Shown in pieces: positions 52,001-55,849 of a stretch of 64,000 nucleotides of DNA. The stretch is from Pelobates cultripes (Eukaryota > Chordata > Amphibia > Anura > Pelobatidae). The notes under the pieces are model-generated. The model was not told the origin of the DNA. It saw nothing but the letters and a program-made list of their open reading frames with translations, and did not search any database. A program made the position numbers and the translations under genes. The stretch spans positions 118,867,548 to 118,931,547 of the forward strand of contig OW240917.1 in the NCBI GenBank assembly GCA_933207985.1. The letters are read 5' to 3'. Positions within the stretch are counted from its first letter, which is position 1. The number at the start of each line of letters is the position of its first letter.

Positions 52001-54923
52001 TGGACAAAGCACTTAAAAGAGAGGAATCTAATGAATATAAATTAAAATGCAAAAGCTAATAACACAAAAGATGTCAGCACAATTCTAGATGATGTGTCAG
52101 AGTATGATGATATGATTGAATATTTATTATTTGTTACATTTATTATTTTACCATTATTATTTGAACAGGGTGATCCAGGATCTTCTGCTGCTGGTATTAA
52201 GGTAATAGAACCAATGATATCATACACAAGTTATTCATCTATTGCAAAATAGCCAGGGGAGACTTTAGGATCGAAGGAGAACTGCGACACGATTAAAACA
52301 ATGCATGCTTTCATTACACACATTTATTATTGGGAATTTGCAACTGTTGAATGGAGCATTTCTAAATAATAGGAGGTGTATTGATGACAGCAGAGGCGTA
52401 ACTAGAAACCACAGGGCCCTGGTGCGAAAATTTCCCTGGGCCAAAAATCCCTGCTGAAACATGTAGATAGCATTGGCTGCCTAATGCCAATTCTGTGCAA
52501 AATTGGTGCCTGGTGCCAGCATGGCGCTCATATCCTCCTCTCATTTGGTCCTACCTGCCTCCCTTTACCTCTGGCGAGGGGAAGTGATGTCCAGCAAGGA
52601 GGATCAGGCTGCAGGGAACACTTGAACATGGAAAAGAGGTGAGTTTTAGTGTTTTTTATTTATATAATTTTCATTTTGTGAGGGCAGACCACCTCAGAAA
52701 ATGGTTACTCTAACCAAACCAGTGTTTTATGAGAACAATTCTTTTTGGGCTGGAGTAATCCTTTAAGATGTGCTGTGCTCTGGGAGGGTACAGGTCCATA
52801 TACCTACTTTGTTAATTTTGACTTTTTACATTTATTTGCAGGGAGAACCTGGAGAGTCTGGCCGCCCAGGACAGAAGGTAACATTTATAAAATTCATGCC
52901 ACTAGGCTAATTACCTGCTCAGTGGAACACTAGCAGTAAGAATGACAATGATACAATATTTAGTCATTTGCTGAACTTATATGTACAGAAATTCCTTGAG
53001 CACAATAAAATCTTGGATATTTTTTTAAATGTTTATGCATTTCACTTTTAGTCTTTTTTTGTTGTTGTTATTAATTGCATCCAACTGGATATGACTTATT
53101 TAAATGGCACGTTGCCTGGTTTTGTTTAAAAAAAAATATATATATATATATTTCTGAATTTCTACTTTAAGCAACTATCTAGCAATTGCTATGCTTGAAT
53201 GCTAACATGTGCTGTGCAATCACAATGTAGCCTATTAACATTCTCTATTCTCTGTTTAACTGCTTTTTATAAACACTAATGATTTTACCATATCGATATT
53301 TGCACTTTTATTCAAAAAATAACAGACACTACCTAAAAACAGTACCTTATGTGGGAAAATAGATAAACATGGGTGTTTATTTACTAAACCAAAAATTGTG
53401 GAGATCTGACAAATACATTGGAAATTTAAGGCCAACAGAAGTTAACTGAAAAACCAACAGTGCAGAGTTGTAATTCCCTTTTTAGATAGATAGATAGATA
53501 CCTGAGCTTGTGGTGTCCATTCATGCACCTGCACTAGCCCCTACAAAAGGCCCCTCCATGCCTATAAATCCTAGCCAGCCTACAGAGTACCAATCAATGA
53601 ATACACTGATTATGAACATACCTCAAGAAATAACTCCACCAAGGCCTATGTTATTGGTGTTTAGAGAACAAATATGATCAAATATCAGTATATCAGTATA
53701 TTGAAATTCAAAAATAAAAAATACACACAAACAAATGTGTATTTTTTATTTTTGAATTTGAATTAAAAGCTATATTTCGTTTAATCTGAAAGTCCCAGGA
53801 GTGCTGTCCGTTTACTGGAACATTTGCATCTTTTTGCTGGATCAGCACCGAGCAAGACCCGTATTGGTACCAGGAGTGCAAGCATTTTTGTTTTTGTATA
53901 TATATATATATCAGGGCATGATACATTTAGTATGAGAGAACAAAAACTGCTATTTACAAAGTTCTAAGAGTTACATTTGTTCCATTTTGAAAGTGTAAAT
54001 TGTGCTAATAGCTCAAAAACAAAGTCATTGTGAGGACTGTATTTAATTTGAGGACCGTATTTAGCAAGGAACAAGTTTCAAGCATTGTGTGACTATAAAC
54101 CATGCAAGTTCTTTAATGAGAGCTGTACATACTCAACTCAAGTGCAAGACTTCAAAACACTGTGCAACTGAAAAGCAAACGGAAATAAAGGCACTTGAAC
54201 TTCAGATTCAATCAGTTCTGATGAAGGCTACAATAATGCCTTATTAGCTCTCCTAATGCTGAGGGAGCCTTAATTGTCATGACACCGATTTTCTTCTGCC
54301 AAAGCAAGCAGCACAATTCAACTTAAAAAAAATTATCTTCCAGATTCTTCAGAAAGATTAACGGGAGAGGATGACAGCTTCTTTATACTTAATGTTGTGG
54401 CGCTGGAAAGATTTTGATAAAAGCTCGTCTCTGTTTTATGGGGTATAATAATCATTTGGGTGTTAAAGGTGGCAGTTGATGTTTAGGTTCAATTTCTAAT
54501 CTTTATGTTCCTCAGTTTTTTGGGCCGGACAATCAGATTTGTAGGCTATTCGATACTTCTTTGCCCAGACCAGGTCAATAAAGTTTCTTAATGAAAAGCT
54601 TCCTTTCATTGTAGTTTAAGAACTGGTCCATGTTTTATAACCAAAATAAATAACCAAAAGAAATGTATATATCCAGGTTGGCCCTCTAAATGAATTCCAA
54701 ATGCCTGTGGATTGTTTAAATTTATCGGTCTCAATGTAATTCAGTGAAGGGGTGATAACTAACAGTTAATTATGGCATTGATATTTTCACATACCATCCA
54801 GTAGTACAACTATAATTGACCTGCTATTTGTGAATTATTCTGTTCTTTTCTGTGATATGATATAATTTTCCTGTGTAGGGTGAACCTGGTCTACCCGGGC
54901 TTCCTGGACTTCCCGGGATAAAG
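2214..54923 (+). CDS. COL25A1: COL25A1, collagen type XXV alpha-1 chain (partial, 13 exons)
   Basis: Thirteen exons, all beginning and ending on codon boundaries with AG/GT introns, join into one open frame of 197 codons: [18 protein letters not shown], a 24-residue NC2 segment, then unbroken Gly-X-Y repeats with one small interruption. Peptide order matches human COL25A1 recalled from memory, and NC2 is the diagnostic part. Collagen XXV is a type II transmembrane collagen of neurons and muscle. Its shed ectodomain (CLAC) is found in amyloid plaques, and it is needed for motor innervation (family knowledge). Only the end of COL1, NC2 and part of COL2 are here. The N-terminal anchor, furin region, NC3, COL3 and NC4 must lie outside. 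Coding DNA is about 591 bp of 52.7 kb. Confidence 0.95.
2399..2425 (+). CDS. COL25A1: COL25A1 exon b (GDQGDQGPR)
   Basis: A 27-bp exon between ...ctttgcag and gtaagc encodes the last three triplets of the COL1 domain. The terminal GPR directly precedes the NC2 segment in the human protein. It is separated from the NC2 exon by the largest intron in the window (about 14.0 kb). Confidence 0.93.
4736..4953. mobile_element. TTATTCACTAAA-type MITE
   Basis: The left end (ttactaaagtgagaatt) and right end (aattctcactttagtaaaaa) are inverted copies about 200 bp apart. Internal words (ggctactttggcctta, aatttgaaatttact) recur in the copies at 37548-37990 and 51294-51470. It is non-coding. Confidence 0.7.
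5300..5412. repeat. Short dispersed palindromic repeat
   Basis: The sequence tttgggactgttgcagcaaa is followed by agtgggacagttgggaggcatg, which pairs partly with itself. I believe this word is widespread in amphibian DNA, but only one copy is present here. It produces chance open frames on the minus strand. Confidence 0.3.
5781..6282. mobile_element. TTAAAGG MITE, best-preserved copy (502 bp hairpin array)
   Basis: Terminal inverted repeats ttaaaggaccactatag and (reverse) ttaaaggaccactctaggca bound a 502-bp GC-rich segment. The interior is a run of perfect or nearly perfect hairpins: stems at 5790-5809/5816-5835, 5836-5846/5851-5861, 5967-5980/6001-6014, 6018-6031/6035-6048, 6056-6071/6077-6093, 6099-6113/6119-6133, 6158-6174/6180-6196 and 6225-6242/6249-6266. 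It has no transposase. Ends are compatible with TTAA or TA target duplication, so the superfamily is not assigned. Confidence 0.9.
6444..6945. mobile_element. TTAAAGG MITE, older copy
   Basis: The left end ttaaaggaacactatagtgt is intact and followed by the same type of subterminal hairpin (cctaacactgtagtg). Family words follow: cccataggaaagcattgaat, ctctggtggctggctatctg, attgcagtttctcggaaact. The right end is degraded near ctctacatt. It lies only about 160 bp from the previous copy. Confidence 0.75.
8005..8710 (+). mobile_element. Decayed Tc1/mariner-like element
   Basis: Inverted ends (tatggctaaaagtatgttga near 8013; its counterpart ttccttttggtcatgtagta near 8688-8707) enclose about 700 bp, with TA-rich flanks. 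On the + strand around 8419-8465 one frame reads [14 protein letters not shown] after a stop. This matches the PQSPDLNPIEHLW block around the last acidic residue of Tc1-family transposases. Other stops and shifts remove any function. A 20-bp word (gccgaatagccaaaaattc) is duplicated inside. Confidence 0.75.
8936..9008 (-). repeat. LINE-tail-like dispersed repeat, minus copy
   Basis: Read on the minus strand it gives ataaaatattttaccagga, then gatacattgagattt and a taagtatgtcc end. The same series occurs on the + strand at 11425-11500. The two copies are in opposite orientation 2.4 kb apart. Confidence 0.7.
9565..9735 (-). repeat. Possible LINE 3-prime tail fragment
   Basis: ttgttattaattgttattta is followed by taaagcactaatata, resembling the reversed aagcgcc/ttattatt tails at 58078. 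The fragment is degenerate and its limits are guesses. Confidence 0.35.
10490..11165 (+). pseudogene. RLE-type non-LTR retrotransposon relic, reverse transcriptase part
   Basis: Broken reading on the + strand gives reverse-transcriptase blocks in order: VKDAQK-like lead-in (LVMKDAQK), [11 protein letters not shown] near 10690-10722, [16 protein letters not shown] near 10737-10783, and [21 protein letters not shown] near 11017-11070. The last is the motif A region (usually IDYKKAYDSMPH) with a stop just before it. The FADD catalytic motif is not recognisable, so a central deletion or strong decay is likely. The 3-prime part resumes at 11640. Confidence 0.75.
11425..11500 (+). repeat. LINE-tail-like dispersed repeat, plus copy
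   Basis: It contains ataaaatattttaccagga, aagatacattgaggttt and ttcaagtatgttt, parallel to the minus-strand copy at 8936-9008. It sits between the two halves of the RLE-type LINE relic and may be an insertion there. Confidence 0.65.
11640..12620 (+). pseudogene. RLE-type non-LTR retrotransposon relic, C-terminal zinc-finger and endonuclease part
   Basis: The frame is open from 11750 to 12397. It contains [18 protein letters not shown], a CCHC-type finger in which the expected His is Tyr. It then has [25 protein letters not shown], split here as [12 protein letters not shown] and [12 protein letters not shown]. In intact relatives this block reads PDIVV...VVIDVA, the PD-(D/E)XK nuclease core; here Pro is Leu and the second Asp is Tyr. 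A stop at 12395-12397 is followed in frame by [24 protein letters not shown] and PVVIGALG, the usual C-terminus. It is therefore a dead copy of the R2/R4/Hero-like RLE group; the clade is not certain. Confidence 0.8.
12698..12724. repeat. (GT)n microsatellite
   Basis: A run of tg dinucleotides follows ctgtgtgtg near the 3-prime end of the LINE relic. Confidence 0.9.
13706..14300. repeat. CA-rich composite block 1
   Basis: A unique lead (ggttgccacttggctggtat, then gctgccggtattataaaaat) runs into about 430 bp of acacac words mixed with ctgatacactgctatgcac and ctgagacacagtatacac. Higher-order units of about 35-60 bp are visible but irregular. Several overlapping open frames rich in His and Thr exist only because of composition. 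Confidence 0.8.
15726..15785 (+). other. Candidate alternative COL25A1 exon, unproven
   Basis: A 60-bp phase-0 open segment is bounded by tctctag on the left and aag|gtttgt on the right. It begins with two collagen-like triplets (GLPGYP) and continues [14 protein letters not shown]. It lies in the large intron about 0.7 kb before the NC2 exon. I know of no counterpart in human collagen XXV, and chance or a repeat fragment remains more likely than a real exon. Confidence 0.2.
16448..16519 (+). CDS. COL25A1: COL25A1 exon c, non-collagenous NC2 segment
   Basis: A 72-bp exon encodes 24 residues: [16 protein letters not shown] followed by LIKRRLIK. This is the fingerprint that identifies the gene, since I recall the same residues between COL1 and COL2 of human collagen XXV. 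The acceptor follows a pyrimidine-rich stretch ending ctgatcag and the donor is gtagtg. The ATG that opens it is an internal codon, not a start. The KRR cluster makes the segment basic and possibly protease- or heparin-accessible (inference). No glycine repeat is present, which marks a flexible hinge. Confidence 0.96.
16520..18557. other. COL25A1 intron after NC2 exon
   Basis: It contains one MITE (16780-17176). The rest, 17180-18550, is AT-rich with no recognisable family beyond a faint TTATTCACTAAA-like patch near 17990-18050. Confidence 0.6.
16780..17176. mobile_element. TTAAAGG MITE, reverse orientation
   Basis: The ends are ttaaagggacactccaggca and (right) ggagagtccctttaa. Hairpin words match the 5781 copy in inverted order: gaccacttctgccaattgga at the left, and tgccaggaaaac / gttttcctggca at the right. 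The middle has a repeated ggtctcccccgctggctg segment (16925 and 16979), a local 55-bp duplication not seen in the other copies. Confidence 0.85.
18558..18674 (+). CDS. COL25A1: COL25A1 exon d (long Gly-Pro-Pro exon)
   Basis: At 117 bp this is the longest exon here. It has 13 uninterrupted triplets: GDQGQA, four GPP, GPR, GPP, then [15 protein letters not shown]. It starts the COL2 domain. The donor gtaagt is consensus. The acceptor (tataaag) has a weak pyrimidine tract. The GPP block is GC-rich in an AT-rich neighbourhood and encoded by near-identical 9-bp units, so triplet number may vary by slippage. From memory the human exon has one GPP fewer and GMPGVP at the end. Confidence 0.95.
18675..20464. 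other. COL25A1 intron
   Basis: It holds one 80-bp palindromic MITE (20239-20318). The remainder is unremarkable AT-rich sequence; no exon or family was recognised in 18680-20230. Confidence 0.6.
20239..20318. mobile_element. 80-bp palindromic MITE, TTAACCCCTTAAGG ends
   Basis: It starts ttaaccccttaaggac and ends gcccttaaggggttaa, which are inverted copies of about 14 bp. Inside, catgacatg and catgtcatg form a second 9-bp stem around tgtga. It is very short, non-coding, and apparently mobilised by an element not present here. Confidence 0.8.
20465..20500 (+). CDS. COL25A1: COL25A1 exon e ([12 protein letters not shown])
   Basis: A 36-bp exon with four triplets lies between ...ttgtaag and gtaagt. 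It differs from the remembered human segment only in FM versus LM. It continues COL2 in phase 0. Confidence 0.93.
21180..21480. repeat. GT-rich composite block 2 (inverse of CA blocks)
   Basis: The + strand is rich in gtgtgtaatg, gtgatgtg and ctgtgtaatgtg words with irregular spacing, the reverse-complement style of the blocks at 13706 and 55390. Reading frames on the minus strand are His/Thr-rich artefacts. Confidence 0.75.
23238..23692. mobile_element. TTAAAGG MITE
   Basis: The ends are tttaaaggaatactccagca and (right) gggtgcttatagagttcctt followed by aa. Interior words gctcataggaaagcatt-like (ctcataggaaagcattcaga) and gcctctagtggctgtcttcc match the 5781 element. Hairpins are eroded, so this is an older copy. 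Confidence 0.8.
24410..24520. repeat. Two-unit tandem repeat in unclassified repetitive DNA
   Basis: ggtcaggattccaggaatac...aagtcaa is followed about 45 bp later by ggtcaggataccagaaatac...aagtcaa. The style resembles non-coding parts of amphibian retroelements, but no protein domain is visible up to 24960. Confidence 0.4.
24971..25001. repeat. (AT)n microsatellite
   Basis: About 28 bp of alternating at precede ttagtagtaaatgg. Confidence 0.9.
25979..26005 (+). CDS. COL25A1: COL25A1 exon f (GPMGPPGQK)
   Basis: A 27-bp exon is preceded by a long T tract ending ttgtag and followed by the non-canonical-extended donor gtatag. Its three triplets match the human GPLGPPGQK except at one position. 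Lys ends the exon, as in many collagen XXV exons. Confidence 0.92.
26714..26878. mobile_element. TTATTCACTAAA MITE
   Basis: gagttattcactaaacgcca at the left is mirrored by gagtttagtgaatcatcc at the right, 165 bp in total. The interior is AT-rich without coding capacity. Confidence 0.8.
26920..27262 (+). pseudogene. CR1/L2-type LINE, C-terminal fragment
   Basis: The open frame reads [58 protein letters not shown] and [10 protein letters not shown]. These are the successive C-terminal blocks of CR1/L2/Rex-type reverse transcriptases (L.WLP...R, PPYLS, LRSS, F...AP.LWN.LP, S...FK). The usual LHWLP is LNWMS. The fragment runs to a stop at 27259-27261, so only the 5-prime side is truncated. A TA/TG tail follows to 27345. 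Confidence 0.85.
27290..27345. repeat. Microsatellite tail of LINE fragment
   Basis: tatatgtgtatatatat words directly follow the LINE stop region, as CR1/L2 elements often end in short tandem repeats rather than poly(A). Confidence 0.7.
29941..29985 (+). CDS. COL25A1: COL25A1 exon g ([15 protein letters not shown])
   Basis: A 45-bp exon with five triplets lies between attttag and gtaaga. It aligns with the 15-residue human segment that starts GSIGAPG and ends GQK, with conservative changes at X and Y positions. Confidence 0.92.
30276..30355 (+). repeat. LINE/SINE 3-prime tail with (AAT)n
   Basis: ttgtaaagtgctacggaatc, then tgttggcgctatataaat and a taataataa/atatat tail. This tail occurs again reversed at 58078 and in weaker form at 32805. 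Such tails end many amphibian L2-like LINEs and their SINE passengers (recalled knowledge). Confidence 0.75.
31600..32720. repeat. Unclassified retroelement-like non-coding region
   Basis: Purine-rich sequence with repeated acaagac, gcaggacag and cagaaccc words (especially 32090-32280) resembles non-coding parts of long retroelements. No reverse transcriptase, integrase or gag motif was found in any frame. Overlapping open frames come from the biased composition. Confidence 0.35.
32805..32853 (+). repeat. LINE/SINE 3-prime tail, degenerate
   Basis: ttgtacagggctatggaatt, then tgttggtgctttataaacaa and tattaatat. It is the same series as 30276-30355 with substitutions, and immediately follows the retroelement-like region. 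Confidence 0.6.
33130..33480. repeat. GC-rich unclassified repeat
   Basis: A GC-rich island (gcccggcggattgctc, gccgccgggtgcgagcc) stands in an AT-rich intron. It has partly self-complementary words (ggtggctgcctaaggcc) and overlapping frames on both strands. No domain was recognised; it is probably part of a mobile element. Confidence 0.35.
34026..34153. mobile_element. TTATTCACTAAA MITE, left part cut by another MITE
   Basis: ggttattcaataaagtgaga, then attcaaagtgaattccaaat match the left half of the family. It stops where a TTAAAGG-type element begins at 34154. The right half was not found after that element. Confidence 0.6.
34154..34559. mobile_element. TTAAAGG MITE
   Basis: ttagagggatactgtagtgc opens and gggtgtctacagtgtacctt plus taa closes about 406 bp. 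The words tcctatggggagcg, ctctagtggctgtctggtag and cagctgaagtggtctgggtg agree with the 5781 element. Its polarity is the same as 5781. Confidence 0.8.
35285..35375 (-). repeat. Repeat with weak hammerhead-like core
   Basis: The minus strand reads CTGATAAAGATGAAG, a partly pairing segment (GTGTTGC ... GCAGCAATTCAC), then AGTTGAAAACGCAC. The order CTGATnA-stem-GAAA resembles the loci at 42421 and 48337 but is more degenerate. Confidence 0.35.
37548..37990. mobile_element. TTATTCACTAAA MITE interrupted by a TTAAAGG MITE
   Basis: The left part is gagttattcactaaagtgat, then attcaaagtgaatttcaaaa. The right part (from 37867) is ggtgaaaatagcagaactga, then ggccttaaatttgaagttca and cttactttagtacataaa. 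Removing 37587-37866 rejoins a typical 160-bp copy. This fixes the relative age: the TTATTCACTAAA element was there first. Confidence 0.8.
37587..37866. mobile_element. TTAAAGG MITE nested in another MITE
   Basis: Ends ttaatgggacaatgtaggct and (right) cactggagagctcctttaa. Near the left, gaccacttcagctaattgaa continues into its own reverse (gtggtctgggtgc), forming a strong hairpin at 37608-37641. Near the right, tgccaggaaaat and gttttcctggca repeat the other subterminal hairpin. Confidence 0.85.
38114..38287. mobile_element. Perfect foldback element, hAT-like (174 bp)
   Basis: Two 81-bp arms (38114-38194 and 38207-38287) are exact inverted copies around a 12-bp T-rich spacer. Termini are cagtgtttccc / gggaaacactg. 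The flanks ctctagag (38106-38113) and ctctacag (38288-38295) are an 8-bp target duplication with one mismatch. Both the CAGTG end type and the 8-bp duplication point to the hAT superfamily. The perfect arms suggest a recent insertion or arm homogenisation. Confidence 0.92.
38881..38934 (+). CDS. COL25A1: COL25A1 exon h (18 residues, divergent)
   Basis: A 54-bp exon encodes [18 protein letters not shown] between gattttag and the consensus donor gtgagt. Length, phase and position agree with the corresponding human exon, but only the glycines, a Leu and the final Lys are shared. It is by far the least conserved exon here, and unusually acidic (three Asp, one Glu). The next exon follows after only 309 bp. 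Confidence 0.88.
39244..39270 (+). CDS. COL25A1: COL25A1 exon i (GEPGEPGEK)
   Basis: A 27-bp exon lies between aatcag and gtaagt. Its three acidic triplets differ from the human version recalled (GEPGEQGEK) by one residue. It is followed by a 5.1-kb intron full of mobile elements. Confidence 0.92.
40480..40632. repeat. CTTCGGCA minisatellite, left array
   Basis: Irregular tandem units of 8-9 bp (acttcggca, acttcgaca, acttcggaa). The sister array 41278-41430 lies in the same element. Both give Ser/Phe/Gly- or Arg/Ser-rich open frames with no coding meaning. Confidence 0.9.
41278..41432. repeat. CTTCGGCA minisatellite, right array
   Basis: Same units and orientation as the left array, 0.8 kb away within one hAT-like element. 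The arrays are direct repeats, although the terminal ends are inverted. Confidence 0.9.
41670..42185. repeat. Degenerate ~31-bp tandem array
   Basis: The word attcca(g/c)tgatttc with variants begins at about 41680, 41711, 41741, 41772, 41802, 41834, 41865, then 41951, 41980, 42014, 42072, 42106, 42138 and 42169. Steps are 30-34 bp, or near multiples of this where a unit is too decayed. The rest of each unit tends to read cttcatctaactagcag. This is an ancient minisatellite of about 16 units. Confidence 0.7.
42270..42678. repeat. Large imperfect inverted repeat with hammerhead-like cores
   Basis: Left arm gaattcaacactttattcaa ... acaaagttattaaacaaaca ... ccaaagtaattaccataaa is mirrored on the right by ttatggtaattactttgg ... 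tgtttgtttgataactttgt ... tgaataaagtgttgaattc. The centre is near 42461 and the arms are about 190-215 bp. It looks like two copies of one dispersed repeat joined head to head. A 107-codon minus-strand frame across it is incidental. Confidence 0.85.
43330..43520. repeat. Possible LINE-derived dispersed repeat
   Basis: tttcctaaacgcttccactg, then gctgaaaggccattccaggc and atccacaactcactgtac resemble a commonly repeated amphibian sequence that I recall only loosely. One copy is present here. Confidence 0.3.
44371..44415 (+). CDS. COL25A1: COL25A1 exon j ([15 protein letters not shown])
   Basis: A 45-bp exon follows an unbroken T-rich tract ending ttgtag, with donor gtaata. Five triplets correspond to the human GDAGENGPKGDTGEK segment. 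A TTAAAGG-type MITE remnant begins only some tens of bases downstream. Confidence 0.92.
44470..44777. mobile_element. TTAAAGG MITE, partial
   Basis: The right end is clear: agcactatagtgttaaaaat, then tcctaacactaatgtg and tttctttaa, the standard subterminal hairpin. Family words (ttcctatgggaattgg, gaggcggggcc) lie at 44567-44626. The left terminus is not recognisable. Confidence 0.65.
44844..45210. mobile_element. TTAAAGG MITE
   Basis: ttaaaggaacactacaatac opens and gcttggagtgctcttttaa closes 367 bp. The interior differs from the 5781 subfamily (caccccacctccactact, ccaatgagctaagccc), so it is another subfamily sharing the ends. Confidence 0.75.
47913..47985. mobile_element. TTAAAGG MITE, left end only
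   Basis: ttaaagggacactccaatgc, then ccaaatgcaatataaataaa and aatcactgttttat match the right end of the element finishing at 51093 (in reverse). The copy stops where the hammerhead-like repeat begins. Confidence 0.65.
48000..48400 (-). repeat. Dispersed repeat with hammerhead-like core
   Basis: The minus strand reads CACTGAAGAAG, the palindrome ACTCCAGCTGGAGT, then TGAAACGCGTTTGC. It runs on into AT-rich sequence (tttttgcccagtatattt, ttattatacattattttt). The core arrangement resembles a hammerhead ribozyme with one deviation in CTGANGA. It interrupts a TTAAAGG MITE whose left end is at 47913. Confidence 0.55.
48780..49541. mobile_element. TTAAAGG MITE, long subfamily, interrupted
   Basis: The body words atcatgcccctgcagtctca, tgccatttaggagttaaatc, ctccctgcacgtgacttgca, aacacttcctgtaaagagag, gccaggggaaatgtggctag and gtgatttaactcctaaatgg are followed by the end aagatccctttaa. 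The element at 50559-51281 shares the last third. The left end is not clear. A 179-bp insertion splits it at 48927. Confidence 0.7.
48927..49105. mobile_element. 179-bp insertion with 16-bp target duplication
   Basis: tttacattcagtccta occurs at 48911-48926 and again at 49106-49121, directly flanking 179 bp that begin tagtaaaaaccaattaaaga. Removing the insert restores a continuous MITE body. A related sequence (gaaaaaagttacctg, cctatg.acatttaa, ccccaatggcca) is at 60230-60400. A 16-bp duplication is typical of retroposed elements, but no poly(A) tail is seen. Confidence 0.75.
50559..51281. mobile_element. TTAAAGG MITE (outer), split by an inner copy
   Basis: Left ttaagggacattctaagcac, then caaaacaactttagctta is mirrored by cattaagcacagttgttttg, then gtacttagattatcccttta. 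The inner 500-bp element 50594-51093 interrupts it. The right half carries gccaggagagatgtggctag, also present in the copy at 49380. Confidence 0.85.
50594..51093. mobile_element. TTAAAGG MITE (inner), nested
   Basis: ttaaagggtcactccagacc opens and cattggagtgtccctttaa closes about 500 bp. The interior (agcaagctaaagtg in reverse, ggtggtttattcagtgg-like words, tctgtgattggacagccaca) defines a further subfamily. A 74-codon frame across the junction is incidental. Confidence 0.85.
51294..51470. mobile_element. TTATTCACTAAA MITE
   Basis: gggttatttactaaaggaag, then gggaattcaaagtgagttcc at the left. At the right, ttattttgaattatcagtaa, then ttctctctttaataaacaa. The ends are about 175 bp apart and inverted. 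Confidence 0.75.
52169..52201 (+). CDS. COL25A1: COL25A1 exon k with Gly-X-Y interruption ([11 protein letters not shown])
   Basis: A 33-bp exon encodes 11 residues, so it is not a multiple of nine bases. Glycines sit at residues 1, 4 and 9, so SSAA forms a four-residue gap that breaks the triplet register. It reads the same as the human segment from memory, which suggests the interruption (local flexibility in the helix) is conserved. Acceptor aacag, donor gtaata. Confidence 0.93.
52202..52841. other. COL25A1 intron (640 bp), mostly repeat-derived
   Basis: From 52390 cagaggcgtaactagaaacc and agggccctggtgcgaaaatt resemble a common vertebrate MITE. From about 52555 to 52766 the sequence ends in a TTAAAGG-type right end (gctggagtaatcctttaa). 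The two together fill most of the intron between two well-conserved exons. Confidence 0.5.
52842..52877 (+). CDS. COL25A1: COL25A1 exon l ([12 protein letters not shown])
   Basis: A 36-bp exon of four triplets lies between atttgcag and gtaaca. It is identical to the remembered human peptide. It lies 640 bp after the previous exon, with a repeat-derived segment between them. Confidence 0.93.
52878..54878. other. COL25A1 intron (2.0 kb)
   Basis: It holds a degenerate TTATTCACTAAA-like patch near 53373-53480, a short gata run (53484-53500), the 24-bp perfect hairpin at 53704-53759 and AT runs near 53138 and 53898. The remainder, 53930-54870, is featureless. Confidence 0.6.
53704..53759. repeat. 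Perfect 24-bp hairpin, AT-rich
   Basis: 53704-53727 and 53736-53759 are exact inverted copies with an 8-nt caaacaaa-like loop. It has no flanking duplication or terminal motif. It could be the core of an old foldback element or a chance product of AT-rich DNA, though 24 exact pairs are unlikely by chance. Confidence 0.85.
54879..54923 (+). CDS. COL25A1: COL25A1 exon m ([15 protein letters not shown])
   Basis: A 45-bp exon lies between tgtgtag and gtaata. Five triplets with tandem GLP are identical to the human segment as remembered. This is the last exon seen. The next human peptide (starting GEPGFIGPQ) was not found in the remaining 9 kb, so its exon is probably beyond the window. Confidence 0.93.
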
Positions 54924-55389
54924 GTAATATAACGCTGTATAAAAGGTTATACTATATGTTCACCAGCTGCCACCATTTACCCTGAAAATCAACTTCTTGT
55001 CTTGTTACTACCATCATAAAGTGTTTCCTGTATCTTTAATCACATGCGTCATATTTATTGGTGCAGAATGTTTCTGGACATATATATATTTGAGTTTTTT
55101 GTTGTTTTACAAACGTAATGTAACCAGTGCTGCATGCACAAAACCAACAAGAATTAGTTGATGCTTGACATTTCTGGTGCTCTAACTTTGATATCATCAA
55201 AGTGCTGCCTGTATGCAAAAGTGGAACAGAAACACTCAGAAGAATGTTTAAGTGTTTGACAGTTTTACAATATTGACAGTAATGACAAGTGAGAAGTCAT
55301 GATTTGTGAGTGATGTGTATTTTGCATTTGTGCTGCCCTGGGCAGGACTAAACTCTAGTATCCCCCTAATCTAATTTTGCCCCCCCTTC

Positions 55390-55745
55390 CTATTTAAAAC
55401 AAACACACTTTGTCTGACAGACACACATCCTCACGGATACATGCACTGACATACACTCACTGACTGATACACCGTCATTGGCAAACACACTGTTTAACCA
55501 ATATACACTCACTCCCTGACAGGCACACACTCTCAGATACACATACAGTGACATACACACACAGACACATAGATTCTCACTGATTTGATACACACTGACA
55601 GACACACACACTCACTGGCAGACACACACACTGACAGACACACACAGTCACACACAAACTGACAGACAAAAACACTCACTGAAAGACAGACATACACACA
55701 CACACACACATGCACATTCACTGAAAGTCACACACATTTTATCAT
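55390..55745. repeat. CA-rich composite block 3
   Basis: Irregular units of cactgacagacacacac with catacactcact insertions, about 350 bp, end in tcatacactcaaaaag. The same style occurs at 13870-14290 and 61640-61880. Minus-strand Val/Cys/Ser frames are artefacts. Confidence 0.85.
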
Positions 55746-55849
55746 ACACTCAAAAAGTATTATTTTTTAAAATTATTATTTTAATTTAAATCCACCCAGG
55801 CTCCTTACCTAGAAAACTGTAGTGGATTATTTCTTTGCGGTCCAGTGTG

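Larger units (their letters stand above)
44416..52168. other. COL25A1 intron (7.8 kb)
   Basis: It contains at least five TTAAAGG-family copies (44470-44777, 44844-45210, 47913-47985, 48780-49541, 50559-51281), a hammerhead-like repeat (48000-48400), a 179-bp insertion (48927-49105) and a TTATTCACTAAA MITE (51294-51470). Stretches 45220-47900, 49550-50550 and 51480-52160 hold only AT-rich DNA and T/A homopolymers (47185-47215). Confidence 0.6.
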
